DNA from: Proteobacteria bacterium SG_bin5
Lineage (GTDB): Bacteria > Pseudomonadota > Alphaproteobacteria > Sphingomonadales > Sphingomonadaceae
NCBI GenBank assembly: GCA_002083475.1
Contig: LWDI01000092.1
Coordinates: 1 to 64,000, forward strand
DNA: 64,000 nt
Direction: 5' to 3'
Of the stretch, positions 1 through 9,088 are shown one piece after another. Numbering within the stretch: position 1 is the first letter of the stretch; each line of letters begins with the position of its first letter. A model generated the notes under the pieces. It saw only the letters and a program-made list of their open reading frames with translations, searched no databases and was not told where the DNA came from. The translations under genes were made by a program, and so were the position numbers.

Positions 1-553
1 CGATATTGGCGCGGTGGCGCCACAGCACGATCGCGGCCAGCGCGAGCATCAGCGGCACCAGATCGAGCCGCCCGAAAAAGGCCGCGCTCACCGGCGCGCT
101 CACCGCCGCGAGCATCCCCGCCGCCGACGAGATCCGCAGCGTCGCGAGCAGGCCGAGCCAGGTGGCGGCGAACACCAGCGCGCTCGGCCAATGCAGCGCG
201 AGCACGATCCCCATGAGTGTCGCGACCCCCTTGCCGCCCTTGAACCCCAGCCAGACCGGATAGCAATGGCCGAGGAAAGCGGCGGCGGCGGCGATCGGGG
301 CGTGGCCCGGCCAAAGCGCGTCGGCGATCGTCACCGCCGCATAGCCCTTGCCGAGATCGAGCAACAAGGTGAGCGCCGCCAGCCCCTTGCGCCCGGTGCG
401 CAGCACATTGGTCGCGCCGATATTGCCCGAGCCGATCTTGCGGATATCGCCCGCGCCCGCTGCGGCGGTAAGCACCAGGCCGAACGGAATCGACCCGAGC
501 AAATAGCCCAGCAATAGCGCGCCCAGCGGCGCCAGCAGAACCGCGCTCGTCAT
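1..553 (-). CDS. plsY: Glycerol-3-phosphate acyltransferase PlsY (C-terminus cut by window edge)
   Basis: Reading leftward from the ATG at 551-553 the frame stays open to base 1, giving about 184 residues, close to the roughly 200 usual for PlsY. The N-terminus is a hydrophobic segment with LLGYLLGSIPFG, followed by GSGNIGATNVLRTGRKG and LLDLGKGYAAV, the conserved loop motifs of the acyl-phosphate:glycerol-3-phosphate acyltransferase family. This inner-membrane enzyme makes lysophosphatidate, the first step of phospholipid synthesis. It is divergent from murI, and the 94-bp space between them should hold both promoters. The last few residues lie outside the window. Confidence 0.93.
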   Translation of the reverse strand, partial: MTSAVLLAPLGALLLGYLLGSIPFGLVLTAAAGAGDIRKIGSGNIGATNVLRTGRKGLAALTLLLDLGKGYAAVTIADALWPGHAPIAAAAAFLGHCYPVWLGFKGGKGVATLMGIVLALHWPSALVFAATWLGLLATLRISSAAGMLAAVSAPVSAAFFGRLDLVPLMLALAAIVLWRHRANI

Positions 554-647
554 CCCCAGCCCTTTCTCGGAGCCAGCTAAAGCGGGCTTCGTCCGCCGAC
601 GCAAGCGCGCGTTGCACGGGCCGGCGACGGCGCGCTAGGGGCGCGCG

Positions 648-1448
648 GTGGTTCCTTCCTCCGCTCCCTTGCTATTCTTCGATTCCGGCGTCGGCGGTCT
701 GTCGGTGCTCGCCGCGACCGCCGCTTTGCTGCCGCGCGCGCCGCTCGTTTACGCCGCCGATTCGGCGGGCTTTCCCTATGGCATCAAGAGCGAGGCCGAG
801 ATCGCCGCGCGCGTGCCCGCGCTGCTCGGGCGGCTGGTCGAGCGCTATCGGCCGAGGCTGGTGGTGATCGCGTGCAACACCGCCTCGACGATCGCGCTGC
901 CGGTGGTGCGCGCGGCGCTCGATCTGCCGGTGGTCGGCACCGTGCCCGCGATCAAGCCGGCCGCGCGCCTCAGCCAGACGCGCGCGATCGGCGTGCTCGG
1001 CACCGAGGCGACGGTACGCCAGGCTTATGTCGACAATCTCGCGCGCGAATTCGCGGGGGATTGCCTGGTGCTGCGCCATGGCTCGGCGGATTTGGTGGCG
1101 GCCGCCGAGGCGCGCTTGCGCGGGGAAGCGGTGGCGCCCGCGCGCTTCGCCGCCGCGCTCGCCGGCTTGCTCGATCAGGCGGGGGGCGATCGGATCGACA
1201 CTTTGGTGCTCGCCTGCACCCATTTTCCGCTGGTCGAGGCCGAACTCGCCGCCGCCGCCCCACGCCCCTTACGCTTCGTCGACGGGGCGGCGGGGATCGC
1301 GCGCCGCGTCGCGTCACTCACCGAGGGGCAAGCCTGGCCGGCGGCGCGGGGGGAGGGGATCGCGGTGTTCACCCGCCTCGGCGCGCCCGAACGCGCGCTT
1401 GCCCCGGCGCTCGCGCGCTTCGGCCTCACGCGGATCGAAGGGCTTTAG
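648..1448 (+). CDS. murI: Glutamate racemase MurI
   Basis: 266 residues, normal family length. It makes D-glutamate for peptidoglycan by interconverting L- and D-glutamate without cofactor. DSGVGGLS lies at residues 12-19, and the two catalytic cysteines are C76 in ACNTAS and C190 in LACTHFP. The frame begins at GTG 648; the next in-frame starts would remove the DSGVGG motif, so GTG is the only sensible start. The upstream neighbour plsY is divergent. A palindromic repeat follows in the downstream gap. Confidence 0.95.
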   Translation: MVPSSAPLLFFDSGVGGLSVLAATAALLPRAPLVYAADSAGFPYGIKSEAEIAARVPALLGRLVERYRPRLVVIACNTASTIALPVVRAALDLPVVGTVPAIKPAARLSQTRAIGVLGTEATVRQAYVDNLAREFAGDCLVLRHGSADLVAAAEARLRGEAVAPARFAAALAGLLDQAGGDRIDTLVLACTHFPLVEAELAAAAPRPLRFVDGAAGIARRVASLTEGQAWPAARGEGIAVFTRLGAPERALAPALARFGLTRIEGL

Positions 1449-1478
1449 CCGTCGCGCTTGATCAGAGCCGCATGCCTG

Positions 1479-1564
1479 CCGTTCGTGCTGAGCTTGTCGA
1501 AGCACCGTTCTTCTTGTCCACGGCCGCAAGGCAGTACAGCCCTTCGACGAGCTCAGGCGAACGG
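1479..1564. repeat. Palindromic intergenic repeat, CCGTTCG/CGAACGG type
   Basis: The outer arms CCGTTCGTGCTGAGC and GCTCAGGCGAACGG are near-inverted copies around TCGAAG/CTTCGA inner arms. Related copies are at 17808-17891, 55031-55113 (inside pccA) and 60966-61052. This copy lies between the convergent 3' ends of murI and the LacI-type gene, where it could also fold as a transcript-end hairpin. Confidence 0.8.
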
Positions 1565-1617
1565 TTCAGATTCCGCGCTTGATGCTCTCGCCGGCGCGCG
1601 CCATCCCCAGGCCGTCG

Positions 1618-2619
1618 CTATCCCCTCGCCCGCGCCGTCGATTCGCGCACGATCAGCGCATGGTCGAGCCGGCGGTGCTCGCCCCCGGGCGTGGCGGCGA
1701 AGAGCAGATCGGCGGCGGCATGGCCGAGCGCGCGCACCGGCTGGCGGATCGTGGTGAGCGCGGGCCAGACCACGGCGGCGAGCGCGGTATCGTCGAACCC
1801 GGCGATCGAAAGCTGGTCGGGCACTTTCACCCCCAGCCGGTGCGCGGTCGCGAGCGCGCCCGCCGCCATATCGTCGGATGCGGCGAAGATCGCGCTCGGT
1901 GGCGCGGGCAGCGCGAGCAGCGCCGACGCCTCGCGCGCGCCCGAGGCGAAATCATAGGTGCCGGTGCGCAGCAGCGCCGGCTCGGGGGTGACCCCGGCGG
2001 CGGCGAGCGCTTCCAGAAAGCCGCGCGTGCGTTGCGCGCTCGCCGCATAGCCGGGATGGCCCGCGATCAGGCCGATCCGCCGGTGGCCGAGCGCGAGCAG
2101 ATGCGCCGCCATCTCGGCCGCCGCCGCCGCATTGTCGATGAACACGGCGTCGCTGCCCTCGGCGCAGCTGCCGGGCGACACGCGCACGAAGGGCGTGCCG
2201 CGCGCGCGCAGCCGATCGAGCAAGGCGTCGTCGTCGGCGATCGGCGGGGTGAGGATGAGCCCGTCGACATGCGCGGTGTTGATCAGCGCGTCGATATCGG
2301 CGACGAGCCCGGTCGCGGCGCGATCATAGGGCTGGACGAGCATCCGCACGCCTTCGCGCGCGCAGCGCTCGCGCACCCCCTGCTGCATTTCATAGACATA
2401 ATAGGGCGAGGGATTGTCGCAGACGAGCGCGATCTGCTGCGACTTGCCCCCGGCGAGCGACCGCGCCGCGGCACTCGGGCGGAAGTTGAGCGCTTCGACG
2501 ACCGCCATCACCCGCCCGCGCGTTTCGGCGCCGACGTATTTTTCGTCGTTCAAAACGCGCGAGACGGTCTTGATCGAAACCCCGGCCTCGCGCGCGACGT
2601 CTTTGATCGTCACGCGCAC
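1618..2619 (-). CDS. LacI/GalR-family transcriptional regulator
   Basis: 333 residues. The N-terminus (VTIKDVAREAGVSIKTVSRVLN, with the hinge region PSAAARSL near residue 50) is the classic LacI helix-turn-helix and hinge helix. Residues from about 60 onward form a periplasmic-binding-protein-like ligand domain (IALVCDNPSPYY, GHRRIGLIAG, IFAASDDMAAGAL, SIAGFDDT). It should be a sugar-responsive repressor, but no sugar uptake or catabolic gene adjoins it, so the inducer and targets are unknown. It is divergent from the penicillin-binding protein gene. Confidence 0.92.
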   Translation of the reverse strand: MRVTIKDVAREAGVSIKTVSRVLNDEKYVGAETRGRVMAVVEALNFRPSAAARSLAGGKSQQIALVCDNPSPYYVYEMQQGVRERCAREGVRMLVQPYDRAATGLVADIDALINTAHVDGLILTPPIADDDALLDRLRARGTPFVRVSPGSCAEGSDAVFIDNAAAAAEMAAHLLALGHRRIGLIAGHPGYAASAQRTRGFLEALAAAGVTPEPALLRTGTYDFASGAREASALLALPAPPSAIFAASDDMAAGALATAHRLGVKVPDQLSIAGFDDTALAAVVWPALTTIRQPVRALGHAAADLLFAATPGGEHRRLDHALIVRESTARARG

Positions 2620-2696
2620 CTATTCGTCCCTTGCGTCAGTCTCATCGGGCACCGCGATGCCCGAGCGGCGCGGCCGCGTCCAGCCGCCGCGGGTTA

Positions 2697-2725
2697 TTGC
2701 TTAGAGTGTAGTGTTGATGTAATAC
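2697..2725 (+). promoter_or_regulatory. Candidate sigma-70 promoter for the class A PBP gene
   Basis: TTGCTT (2697-2702) and TAATAC (2720-2725) are separated by exactly 17 bases in a locally AT-richer patch upstream of the PBP start at 2767. The placement fits a short leader. This is sequence resemblance only. Confidence 0.45.
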
Positions 2726-2766
2726 AGTTGCGCCCGCCCCGGCGGGACTGGTAGAAAGCGGTCGCG

Positions 2767-4890
2767 ATGCGCCCAGAGATTTTCCCGCCGCGACAGGCGC
2801 CCGCCGAGCCCGATCCGCTCGATCCGCTCGAATTGACCGGCGGCCTCCCGCCTCCCGAGCATCCGCGCGATGCCGATACCGACGACGCGGCTTGGGTGGA
2901 GGACGAAGCGCTCCCGCCGCCGCGCCGCCCGCGTCGGCTGCGCTGGATCATGCGTGGCGCGGGCGCGCTGTTGATTTTGTTCTTCGTCGCGGTCGGCTGG
3001 CTCGCGGTCACCGCGCCGCTTTCCAAATCGCTCGAACCGCCCACGCCGCCGAGCATCACCCTGCTCGCCGCCGACGGCAAGACGCCGATCGCGCGGCGCG
3101 GGGCGATCATCGGCAAGCCCGTCGATGCCGCCACGCTCCCCGCGCATGTGACCGGCGCTTTCGTTGCGATCGAGGACCGGCGCTTTCGCGATCATTGGGG
3201 AGTCGATCCCTGGGGCATCGCGCGGGCGATGGCGCATAACGTCGCCGCCGGGGGCCTGCGCGAGGGCGGCAGCACGATCACCCAACAGCTCGCCAAAAAC
3301 GCCTTCCTCGATTCGGATCGCACCGCCGCGCGCAAATTGCGCGAGATGCTGATCGCCTTTTGGCTCGAAGCGTGGCTGAGCAAGGACGCGATCCTCTCGC
3401 GCTACCTCTCGAACGTTTATTTCGGCGACAATGTCTATGGCCTGAGTGCCGCCGCGCGCCATTATTTCAGTACAACGCCCGATAAGCTCTCGGTCGCGCA
3501 GGCGGCGATGCTCGCCGGGTTGGTGAAGGCGCCTTCGCGGCTTGCCCCTACCGGCAACCTCGCCGGCGCGCGCGCGCGGCAAAAGCTCGTCGTCGCCGCC
3601 ATGGCCGACACCGGGGTGCTGACCCAGGACGAGGCGGCGGCGGTGCGCCCGGCGCGGCTGCGGCTCGCCCCCGACAAGCGCTTGCCCGACGGCAGCTATT
3701 TCGCCGATTGGGTGCTGCCCGCCGCGCGCGACCAGGCCGGCGCCATCTCGTCCGAGACCAAAGTGGTCACCACGCTCGACGCCCGGCTCCAGCGCGCCGC
3801 CGAGCGCGCGGTGCGCCGCGCGGGGCTCAGGAAAGCGCAGGTCGCTTTGGTCGCGATGCGCCCGGATGGGCGCGTGGTGGCGATGGTCGGCGGGCGCGAT
3901 TATGCGAAAAGCCCGTTCAACCGCGCGACCCAGGCGCGGCGCCAGCCGGGGTCGGCGTTCAAGCTGTTCGTCTATCTGGCCGCCTTGCGCCAGGGGATGA
4001 CGCCCGATTCGATGGTCGATGATTCCCCCGTCACCATCGGCGATTGGGCCCCGAAGAACAACGACGGGCGCTATCACGGCGAAATGACGCTGCGCGAGGC
4101 GTTCGCGCGGTCGAGCAACGTCGCCGCCGCGCGGCTCACCCAGCAAGTGGGCGTCGATCAAGTGATCCGCGCCGCGCGCGATCTGGGCATTTCGACGCCG
4201 CTGCCGCGCGAGGCGACGATCGCGCTCGGCACCGGCGGCACCTCGCTGCTCGAACTGACGGCGGCTTATGCCGCGATCGCCGCCGGCGCCTATCCGGTGC
4301 GCCCGCATGGGCTGGAGGCGCCGCAGGAGAAGAGCTGGCTCGATCTGCTCGGCAACCGCGCGCACCCCTTGGGCGGGCGCGTGCAGGAAGGGATGCGCGA
4401 TCTGCTCGCCGCGTCGATCGGCGGCGGCACCGGGCACCGCGCGGCGCTCAGCATCGATGCCTTTGGGAAGACGGGCACCAGCCAGGATTCGCGCGACGCG
4501 CTGTTCCTGGGCTTTGCCGGCGATCTGGTGGTGGGGGTGTGGGTCGGCAATGACGACAATTCGCCCAACCCGGGACTTTCGGGGGGCGGCATCCCCGCGC
4601 GGCTGTGGCGCGATTTCATGACGAGCGCGCTGGGCGTTTCGGCCGCGCGCGCGCCCGTGGAGGAGACCGAGCCCGCCCCCGAAATCGTGATCCCCGGGCT
4701 CGACGGGCTGATCGGCAACGAGGGCGCGCCGATCGAGGGCGAGCTCAACGGGCTGGGGCTCAACGTGCGGCTGGGGCGCGACGGCAGCATCACCTTGGGG
4801 CGCGACGCCGCGGCGACCGGCGAAGGCGAGGGCGGTCCCGACCCCCAAGATCCCCCCGATCCGAGGCGGCGCGAGGGCGAGGAAATTTAG
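2767..4890 (+). CDS. Class A (bifunctional) penicillin-binding protein, PBP1 family
   Basis: 707 residues. A cytoplasmic Pro-rich tail (1-58) and one transmembrane segment (about 60-82) precede a GT51 glycosyltransferase domain with catalytic E136 in IEDRRF and the GGSTITQQLAKN motif. The transpeptidase domain carries SAFK (nucleophile S396), SSN (449-451) and KTGTS (568-572). It polymerises and cross-links peptidoglycan at the outer face of the inner membrane. The C-terminal tail after about residue 640 is acidic and Pro-rich, probably disordered. All catalytic motifs are intact. The subclass (1A, 1B or 1C) is not decided here. Confidence 0.93.
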   Translation: MRPEIFPPRQAPAEPDPLDPLELTGGLPPPEHPRDADTDDAAWVEDEALPPPRRPRRLRWIMRGAGALLILFFVAVGWLAVTAPLSKSLEPPTPPSITLLAADGKTPIARRGAIIGKPVDAATLPAHVTGAFVAIEDRRFRDHWGVDPWGIARAMAHNVAAGGLREGGSTITQQLAKNAFLDSDRTAARKLREMLIAFWLEAWLSKDAILSRYLSNVYFGDNVYGLSAAARHYFSTTPDKLSVAQAAMLAGLVKAPSRLAPTGNLAGARARQKLVVAAMADTGVLTQDEAAAVRPARLRLAPDKRLPDGSYFADWVLPAARDQAGAISSETKVVTTLDARLQRAAERAVRRAGLRKAQVALVAMRPDGRVVAMVGGRDYAKSPFNRATQARRQPGSAFKLFVYLAALRQGMTPDSMVDDSPVTIGDWAPKNNDGRYHGEMTLREAFARSSNVAAARLTQQVGVDQVIRAARDLGISTPLPREATIALGTGGTSLLELTAAYAAIAAGAYPVRPHGLEAPQEKSWLDLLGNRAHPLGGRVQEGMRDLLAASIGGGTGHRAALSIDAFGKTGTSQDSRDALFLGFAGDLVVGVWVGNDDNSPNPGLSGGGIPARLWRDFMTSALGVSAARAPVEETEPAPEIVIPGLDGLIGNEGAPIEGELNGLGLNVRLGRDGSITLGRDAAATGEGEGGPDPQDPPDPRRREGEEI

Positions 4891-5003
4891 CGCGACTTGC
4901 GATCGAACCGAGCCAATGGCCTGGCGAAAAAAGCCCCTCCCCCTATGGGGGAGGAGCTTTTCCCGTCGAGCCCTTGGTTCGGTGTGATCGAAAACAGCTC
5001 TAA
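4888..5003. repeat. Terminal-inverted-repeat hairpin element, copy 1 (short form)
   Basis: The left end GACTTGCGATCGAACCG and the right end CGGTGTGATCGAAAACAGCTC are imperfect inverted copies of the ends seen in copies at 17524, 19022, 28418 and 43071. The interior is one strong hairpin, CCCCTCCCCCTATGGGGGAGGAG. It begins at the PBP stop codon. Confidence 0.75.
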
Positions 5004-5062
5004 GCATGGCCCCCCGCCATACCCCCTTCCCAAAGCGCCTCGTTTCCGCCAACGCGCGCGCC

Positions 5063-5692
5063 ATGATCGCACGACTTATCGAAGCGCTCGCCGCCTTTTG
5101 CATCGCGGTGATCAGCGCGGGGGGCTATCCGGGGATCGTTCTGCTGATGGCGATCGAATCGGCGTGCATTCCGCTCCCCAGCGAGCTGATCATGCCGTTC
5201 GCCGGCTATTTGGCGTATAAGGGCGAGATGAACCTCTATCTCGCCGCGACCGCCGGCGCGATCGGGTGCAACATCGGTTCGATCCCGGCTTATGAGCTCG
5301 GCAAGCGCGGCGGGCGGCCGCTGCTGCTGAAATATGGCAAATGGCTGCTGATCGGCGAGGGCGAGATCGACGCCGCCGATCGCTTCTTCGCGCGCTGGGG
5401 GAGCGCCGCCGTGCTCATCGGGCGGCTGTTGCCGGGCGTGCGTTCGTTCATCGCCTTTCCCGCGGGCGTCGCGCGGATGAAGCTGGTGCCGTTCCACATT
5501 TATACCTTCATCGGCTCCTGGCCCTGGTGTCTGGGGCTCGCTTGGCTCGGCTATGTGCTCGGCGAGAAATGGCATAGCGACCCGCGCGTGAGCGCCGCCT
5601 TCCACTCGGCCGACGCGCTGATCGGCGTGCTGTTGGTGGCGGGCGCGGCCTTCTTCGTCTGGCACCGGCTGCGCGGGGCCAAGCGCGCCTGA
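5063..5692 (+). CDS. DedA-family membrane protein (SNARE-associated/VTT domain)
   Basis: About 209 residues from ATG 5063; an upstream in-frame ATG at 5006 lies at the very edge of the repeat and would add 19 unlike residues. DedA signatures are present: GYPGIVLLMAIESACIPLPSE, GCNIGSIPAYELGKRGG and GRLLPGVRSFIAFPAGVARM. Several hydrophobic segments indicate inner-membrane location. DedA proteins are linked to undecaprenyl-phosphate or phospholipid flipping and membrane-potential homeostasis, which would fit the neighbouring PBP. The substrate cannot be read from sequence. Confidence 0.9.
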   Translation: MIARLIEALAAFCIAVISAGGYPGIVLLMAIESACIPLPSELIMPFAGYLAYKGEMNLYLAATAGAIGCNIGSIPAYELGKRGGRPLLLKYGKWLLIGEGEIDAADRFFARWGSAAVLIGRLLPGVRSFIAFPAGVARMKLVPFHIYTFIGSWPWCLGLAWLGYVLGEKWHSDPRVSAAFHSADALIGVLLVAGAAFFVWHRLRGAKRA

Positions 5693-5763
5693 GCCGACGA
5701 CCGATTTCGATTTCGCCGCCCCGCGCGCGGCGTTATAGTGCCGCCACACACATGGAGGACGGC

Positions 5764-6747
5764 ATGGGCATTCTCGATTTCCTGTCGAAGCAGTTCGTCG
5801 ACGTGATCGATTGGGTCGAGGAGCCCGGCGACCTCGGCATCCGCTATCCGATGCGCGACCGCGAGATCCAGAATGGCGGCCAACTCACGGTGCGCGAGGG
5901 GCAGGTCGCCTTTTTCTACAACGAAGGCCAGATCGCCGATGTGTTCAAGGCGGGGCAGCACACGCTCAACACCGCCAATCTGCCGCTGCTCACCGCGCTG
6001 CAAAATTGGGACAAAGGCTTCAAATCGCCCTTCAAGGCGGACGTTTATTTCTTCTCGCTGCGCGAGCAGGCGGGGCTGAAATGGGGCACGGCCCAGCCGA
6101 TCACCGTGCGCGACAAGGAGTTCGGGCCGCTCCGCGTGCGCGCCTTCGGCAGCTATTCGTTCCGCTTGGACGATGTCGCGGTGTTCGCCGCCAAGCTGAT
6201 GGGCACGACCGAGCGGCTGCGCGTGAGCGACATCGAGGGTCAACTCCGCGGCGTGATCGCGACCGCGATCGCGACGGCGCTCGGCGGCGGCGAAATCGCC
6301 TTCCTCGACATGGCGGCGAACCAGCAGGCGCTTTCCGAAAAGCTGAAGGGCGCGGTCGACGCGGCGTTCAAGCAATGGGGCCTCGCTTGCCCCAGCTTCT
6401 TCGTCGAAAGCGTGTCGCTGCCCGAGGAAGTGCAAGCCTATCTCGACAAGGCGAGCTCGATGCGCGTGGTCGGCGATCTCGATCGCTATGCGAAGTTCCA
6501 GGCGGCCGACGCGATCGAGGCGGCGGCGAGCAACCCCGGCGGGCTGGGCGGCATCGGCGCGAGTGCCGCGGCGGGCATGGCGATCGGCCAGCAGATGATG
6601 GGCGCGATGAGCGGCGGCGGCGCGGCGGCACCAGGTGAGGACGCCTTCGCCCAGATCGAAAAGCTCCACAAGCTGATGACGATCGGCGCGCTCAGCGAAG
6701 CCGAATTCGAGGCGAAAAAGGCCGAACTGCTCAGCCGCATCCGCTAA
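5764..6747 (+). CDS. SPFH-domain protein (YdjI/virion-core-like) with C-terminal SHOCT domain
   Basis: 327 residues. GGAGGA at 5754-5759 sets the start at ATG 5764 rather than the ATG 12 bases upstream. Residues 1-210 form an SPFH/band-7-type domain of the YdjI class (VIDWVEEPGDLGIRYP, VFKAGQHTL, FGSYSFRL). A Gly/Ala-rich linker follows, and the last 35 residues (FAQIEKLHKLMTIGALSEAEFE) are a SHOCT domain. There is no membrane segment, so it is likely a membrane-associated oligomer. In Bacillus the relative YdjI works with PspA and the membrane proteins YdjGH; no pspA is seen in this window. It is the first gene of the DUF4178-polyamine cluster. Confidence 0.88.
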   Translation: MGILDFLSKQFVDVIDWVEEPGDLGIRYPMRDREIQNGGQLTVREGQVAFFYNEGQIADVFKAGQHTLNTANLPLLTALQNWDKGFKSPFKADVYFFSLREQAGLKWGTAQPITVRDKEFGPLRVRAFGSYSFRLDDVAVFAAKLMGTTERLRVSDIEGQLRGVIATAIATALGGGEIAFLDMAANQQALSEKLKGAVDAAFKQWGLACPSFFVESVSLPEEVQAYLDKASSMRVVGDLDRYAKFQAADAIEAAASNPGGLGGIGASAAAGMAIGQQMMGAMSGGGAAAPGEDAFAQIEKLHKLMTIGALSEAEFEAKKAELLSRIR

Positions 6748-6772
6748 GCGCCGGCGATAGGATAGCGCGGCA

Positions 6773-7447
6773 ATGGCGCTTCACCTTTCCTGCCCGAATT
6801 GCGGGGCGGACAATGTGTTCCGCTCGCCCGCGCTGCCGGCGCGGGTGTGCGACACCTGCCGCACTTTGCTCGTGCGCACCGATGCCGGGCTGGAGCAAGC
6901 GGGCGAGGTGGCGGTGCTGCCGTTCGACGTCTCGCCGATCCAGCGCGGCACGCGCGGCACGCTCGATGGCCAGGGGTTCGAGATCATCGGCCGTATCCGC
7001 TGGGGCTGGACCGACGGCAGCTGGAACGAATGGCTGATGCTGTTTCAGGATGGCGCCCATGGCTGGCTCGGCGAGGCGATGGGGCAATATTTGTTCACCC
7101 GCGAAGTGCCGCTCGATCAGTTGCGCGCGCCTTGGGGGGCGGGGGTCGCGGCCGGAAGCAGCGCGATCATCGGCACCAAGGTGCAGGTGGCGGGCGCGGT
7201 GATGGTGGTGAGCGACGCGCGCGAGGTCGAATGCCTGGCGGCCGAAGGCGAATTGCCGTTCCGCGCGCCCACGGGCTGGCGGATTTACAGCGTCGATCTG
7301 CGCAGCGAGAGCGGCGCGGCGGCGAGCATCCAGCGCGACGGCGACGAGCTTAGCCTTTACGTCGGCCGCTACGTCACCCTCGCCGAACTCGCCCCGCGCG
7401 ATCTGCGCGCGATCGAAGGCTGGGCGCTGCCTGACTATGCGCGCTAG
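6773..7447 (+). CDS. DUF4178 protein with N-terminal zinc ribbon
   Basis: 224 residues, no membrane segment. A zinc ribbon opens the protein (C7-x2-C10 and C26-x2-C29), followed by a DUF4178 domain (RGTRGTLDGQGFEIIGRIRW, WNEWLMLFQDGAHGWLGEAMG). The function of DUF4178 is not known. The gene lies 25 bases after the SPFH gene and precedes a larger DUF4178 paralogue, so the two probably act together. Confidence 0.85.
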   Translation: MALHLSCPNCGADNVFRSPALPARVCDTCRTLLVRTDAGLEQAGEVAVLPFDVSPIQRGTRGTLDGQGFEIIGRIRWGWTDGSWNEWLMLFQDGAHGWLGEAMGQYLFTREVPLDQLRAPWGAGVAAGSSAIIGTKVQVAGAVMVVSDAREVECLAAEGELPFRAPTGWRIYSVDLRSESGAAASIQRDGDELSLYVGRYVTLAELAPRDLRAIEGWALPDYAR

Positions 7448-7528
7448 GACCGCTCATCGCTTGACTGGCGCAGCGCGCATTGCCCGGCGTAACGGGAGCA
7501 GCGCGAAGGCCCGCGCTACTCGCCTTCT

Positions 7529-7629
7529 CCGTCATCCCCGCGGAAGCGGGGATCCATTCGGTGTGACGCCCGCCATTCCGTCGCTGACCGGTCTGCCGGA
7601 ATGGATCCCCGCCTTCGCGGGGATGACGG
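7529..7629. repeat. Palindromic repeat, CCGTCATCCCCGC/GCGGGGATGACGG type
   Basis: The ends are exact inverted copies (CCGTCATCCCCGC...GCGGGGATGACGG), with inner arms GGGGATCCATTC / GAATGGATCCCC. It occupies most of the gap between the two DUF4178 genes. An in-frame extension of the second DUF4178 frame into this repeat is not genuine coding sequence. Confidence 0.85.
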
Positions 7630-7705
7630 CAGTAATTACCGAACGCGCGCCTTCTCGATTTCGGCGAACGCGCGTGGCACGCCTTGCCCCCGGCAGGTGC
7701 AAGGC

Positions 7706-9031
7706 ATGACCGCCGCCCCCGCCGTCAAAGCGCTTTCCTGCCCCAATTGCGGCGGCACCGTCAGCTTGCGCGCGGCGGGCTATACGGTCACGGTCGCGTG
7801 CGAATATTGCGGCAGCCTGCTCGACGTGAGCCACGGCGAGGTGCGGCTGCTCGAGCGCTATCAGCAAGCGGTCGGGCGGCTCGACATTGCGCTCGGCACG
7901 CGCGGCACGATCGACGGCATCGAATGGGAAGCGATCGGCCATCTCGATCGCTCGGAGGGCGGCAGCTATCCCTGGGAAGAATATCTGCTGTTCAACCCCT
8001 ATCACGGCTATCGCTGGCTGATGTGGGACGGGCGCGGGTGGAGCTTCGGCGAGATGCTCACCCAGACGCCGGTTTACGAAGGCGGCGGGCTGCGCGTGGG
8101 CGACACCCGGTTCGAGCCCTTCTTCGCCGGTGGCCGCGCGCAAGTCGATGCCGTGGTCGGCGAATTCTATTGGCGGGTGAAGCGCGGCGAGGCGGTGAAA
8201 AGCGACACATGGGTCGCCCCCGGCTTCATGCTCTCGCGCGAGGAGAACGCCCAGGAAGTCAGCTGGACGGTGCTGCGCCTGCTCACCCCGCAAGAGGCGC
8301 GGGCCGCCTTCGGCGTCGAGGCGCCGCGCAATCCCTGGCCGCCGCTGCCGCACCAGCCCTCGCCCTACCGGCGGGCGATCGCGCCGATGGGCTGGATCGC
8401 GGGACTTGCCGTGCTGTTCATGCTGATCGCCGCTGTCGCTTTTTCGGGCGGGCGTAGCCTGGCGCGCGCGACGCTGCCGATCGCCGCCGATGGCCGCGAA
8501 CAAAGCGCGACGATCGGCCCGATCACGCTCAACGCGCCGTGGCAGAAAGTGACGATCCGCGCGCGGGTGCCCGCGCTCGACAATGGCTGGGTCGAGCTCG
8601 ATTACGCGCTGGTCGATCGCAAGACCCAGGCGCGCTACGAAGCGGGCGCGGCGGCCGAGCAATATCACGGCGTCGACAGCGACGGCAGCTGGAGCGAGGG
8701 CAGCCGCGGCGCGCGCGTCTCGGTCGCGAGCGTGCCGGCGGGCAGCTATGATCTGGTCGTCGACTATAAGGGCAATCGCTGGGCGGGCGCCTCGGGCGTG
8801 ATCGGTAGCCTCGCTGGCGATTGGCGGCTGCAGGGCAGCCCTGGGATCACGCTGGAAGCCTCGAGCGGCGCGTCGTTCTTCGACAATTGGCTGATCGCCG
8901 CGCTGCTGATCGGCCTGCCCTTCGGATGGTTCCTGTTCCGCCACATCCGCTTCGAACAGGCGCGGCAAGACCAAAGCGATGTCGGCCGCACGGGGCTGGC
9001 GGCGATGTTTTCGGGGAATGACGATGAGTGA
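7706..9031 (+). CDS. Membrane DUF4178 protein with zinc ribbon and extracytoplasmic domain
   Basis: 441 residues from ATG 7706, preceded by AGGTGCAAGG; an upstream extension would run into a repeat. The zinc ribbon uses C12/C15 and C32/C35, then a DUF4178 core (RGTIDGIEWEAIGHLDRS, WEEYLLFNPYHGYRWL). A membrane segment at about 231-250 leads to a beta-rich domain of about 150 residues, and a second segment at about 405-425 returns to a basic/acidic tail. Topology suggests a cytoplasmic zinc-ribbon/DUF4178 half and a periplasmic sensor-like half. The role is unknown. Confidence 0.85.
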   Translation: MTAAPAVKALSCPNCGGTVSLRAAGYTVTVACEYCGSLLDVSHGEVRLLERYQQAVGRLDIALGTRGTIDGIEWEAIGHLDRSEGGSYPWEEYLLFNPYHGYRWLMWDGRGWSFGEMLTQTPVYEGGGLRVGDTRFEPFFAGGRAQVDAVVGEFYWRVKRGEAVKSDTWVAPGFMLSREENAQEVSWTVLRLLTPQEARAAFGVEAPRNPWPPLPHQPSPYRRAIAPMGWIAGLAVLFMLIAAVAFSGGRSLARATLPIAADGREQSATIGPITLNAPWQKVTIRARVPALDNGWVELDYALVDRKTQARYEAGAAAEQYHGVDSDGSWSEGSRGARVSVASVPAGSYDLVVDYKGNRWAGASGVIGSLAGDWRLQGSPGITLEASSGASFFDNWLIAALLIGLPFGWFLFRHIRFEQARQDQSDVGRTGLAAMFSGNDDE

Positions 9032-9088
9032 GGCGGCGGTGCGGAGTCACCCAAAGCGCTGCCCCTTGCAGGGTAGGAGCTTGGACCG

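Noticed and set aside
2701..5103. 800-residue frame antisense to the PBP gene
   Set aside because: Arg/Ala/Gly-rich, no family motifs, and it lies entirely over a well-supported gene; long antisense frames are expected at this GC content.
7529..7629. CRISPR-like spacing of the intergenic repeats
   Set aside because: The copies are dispersed, palindromic and of several families, with no regular spacers and no cas genes.
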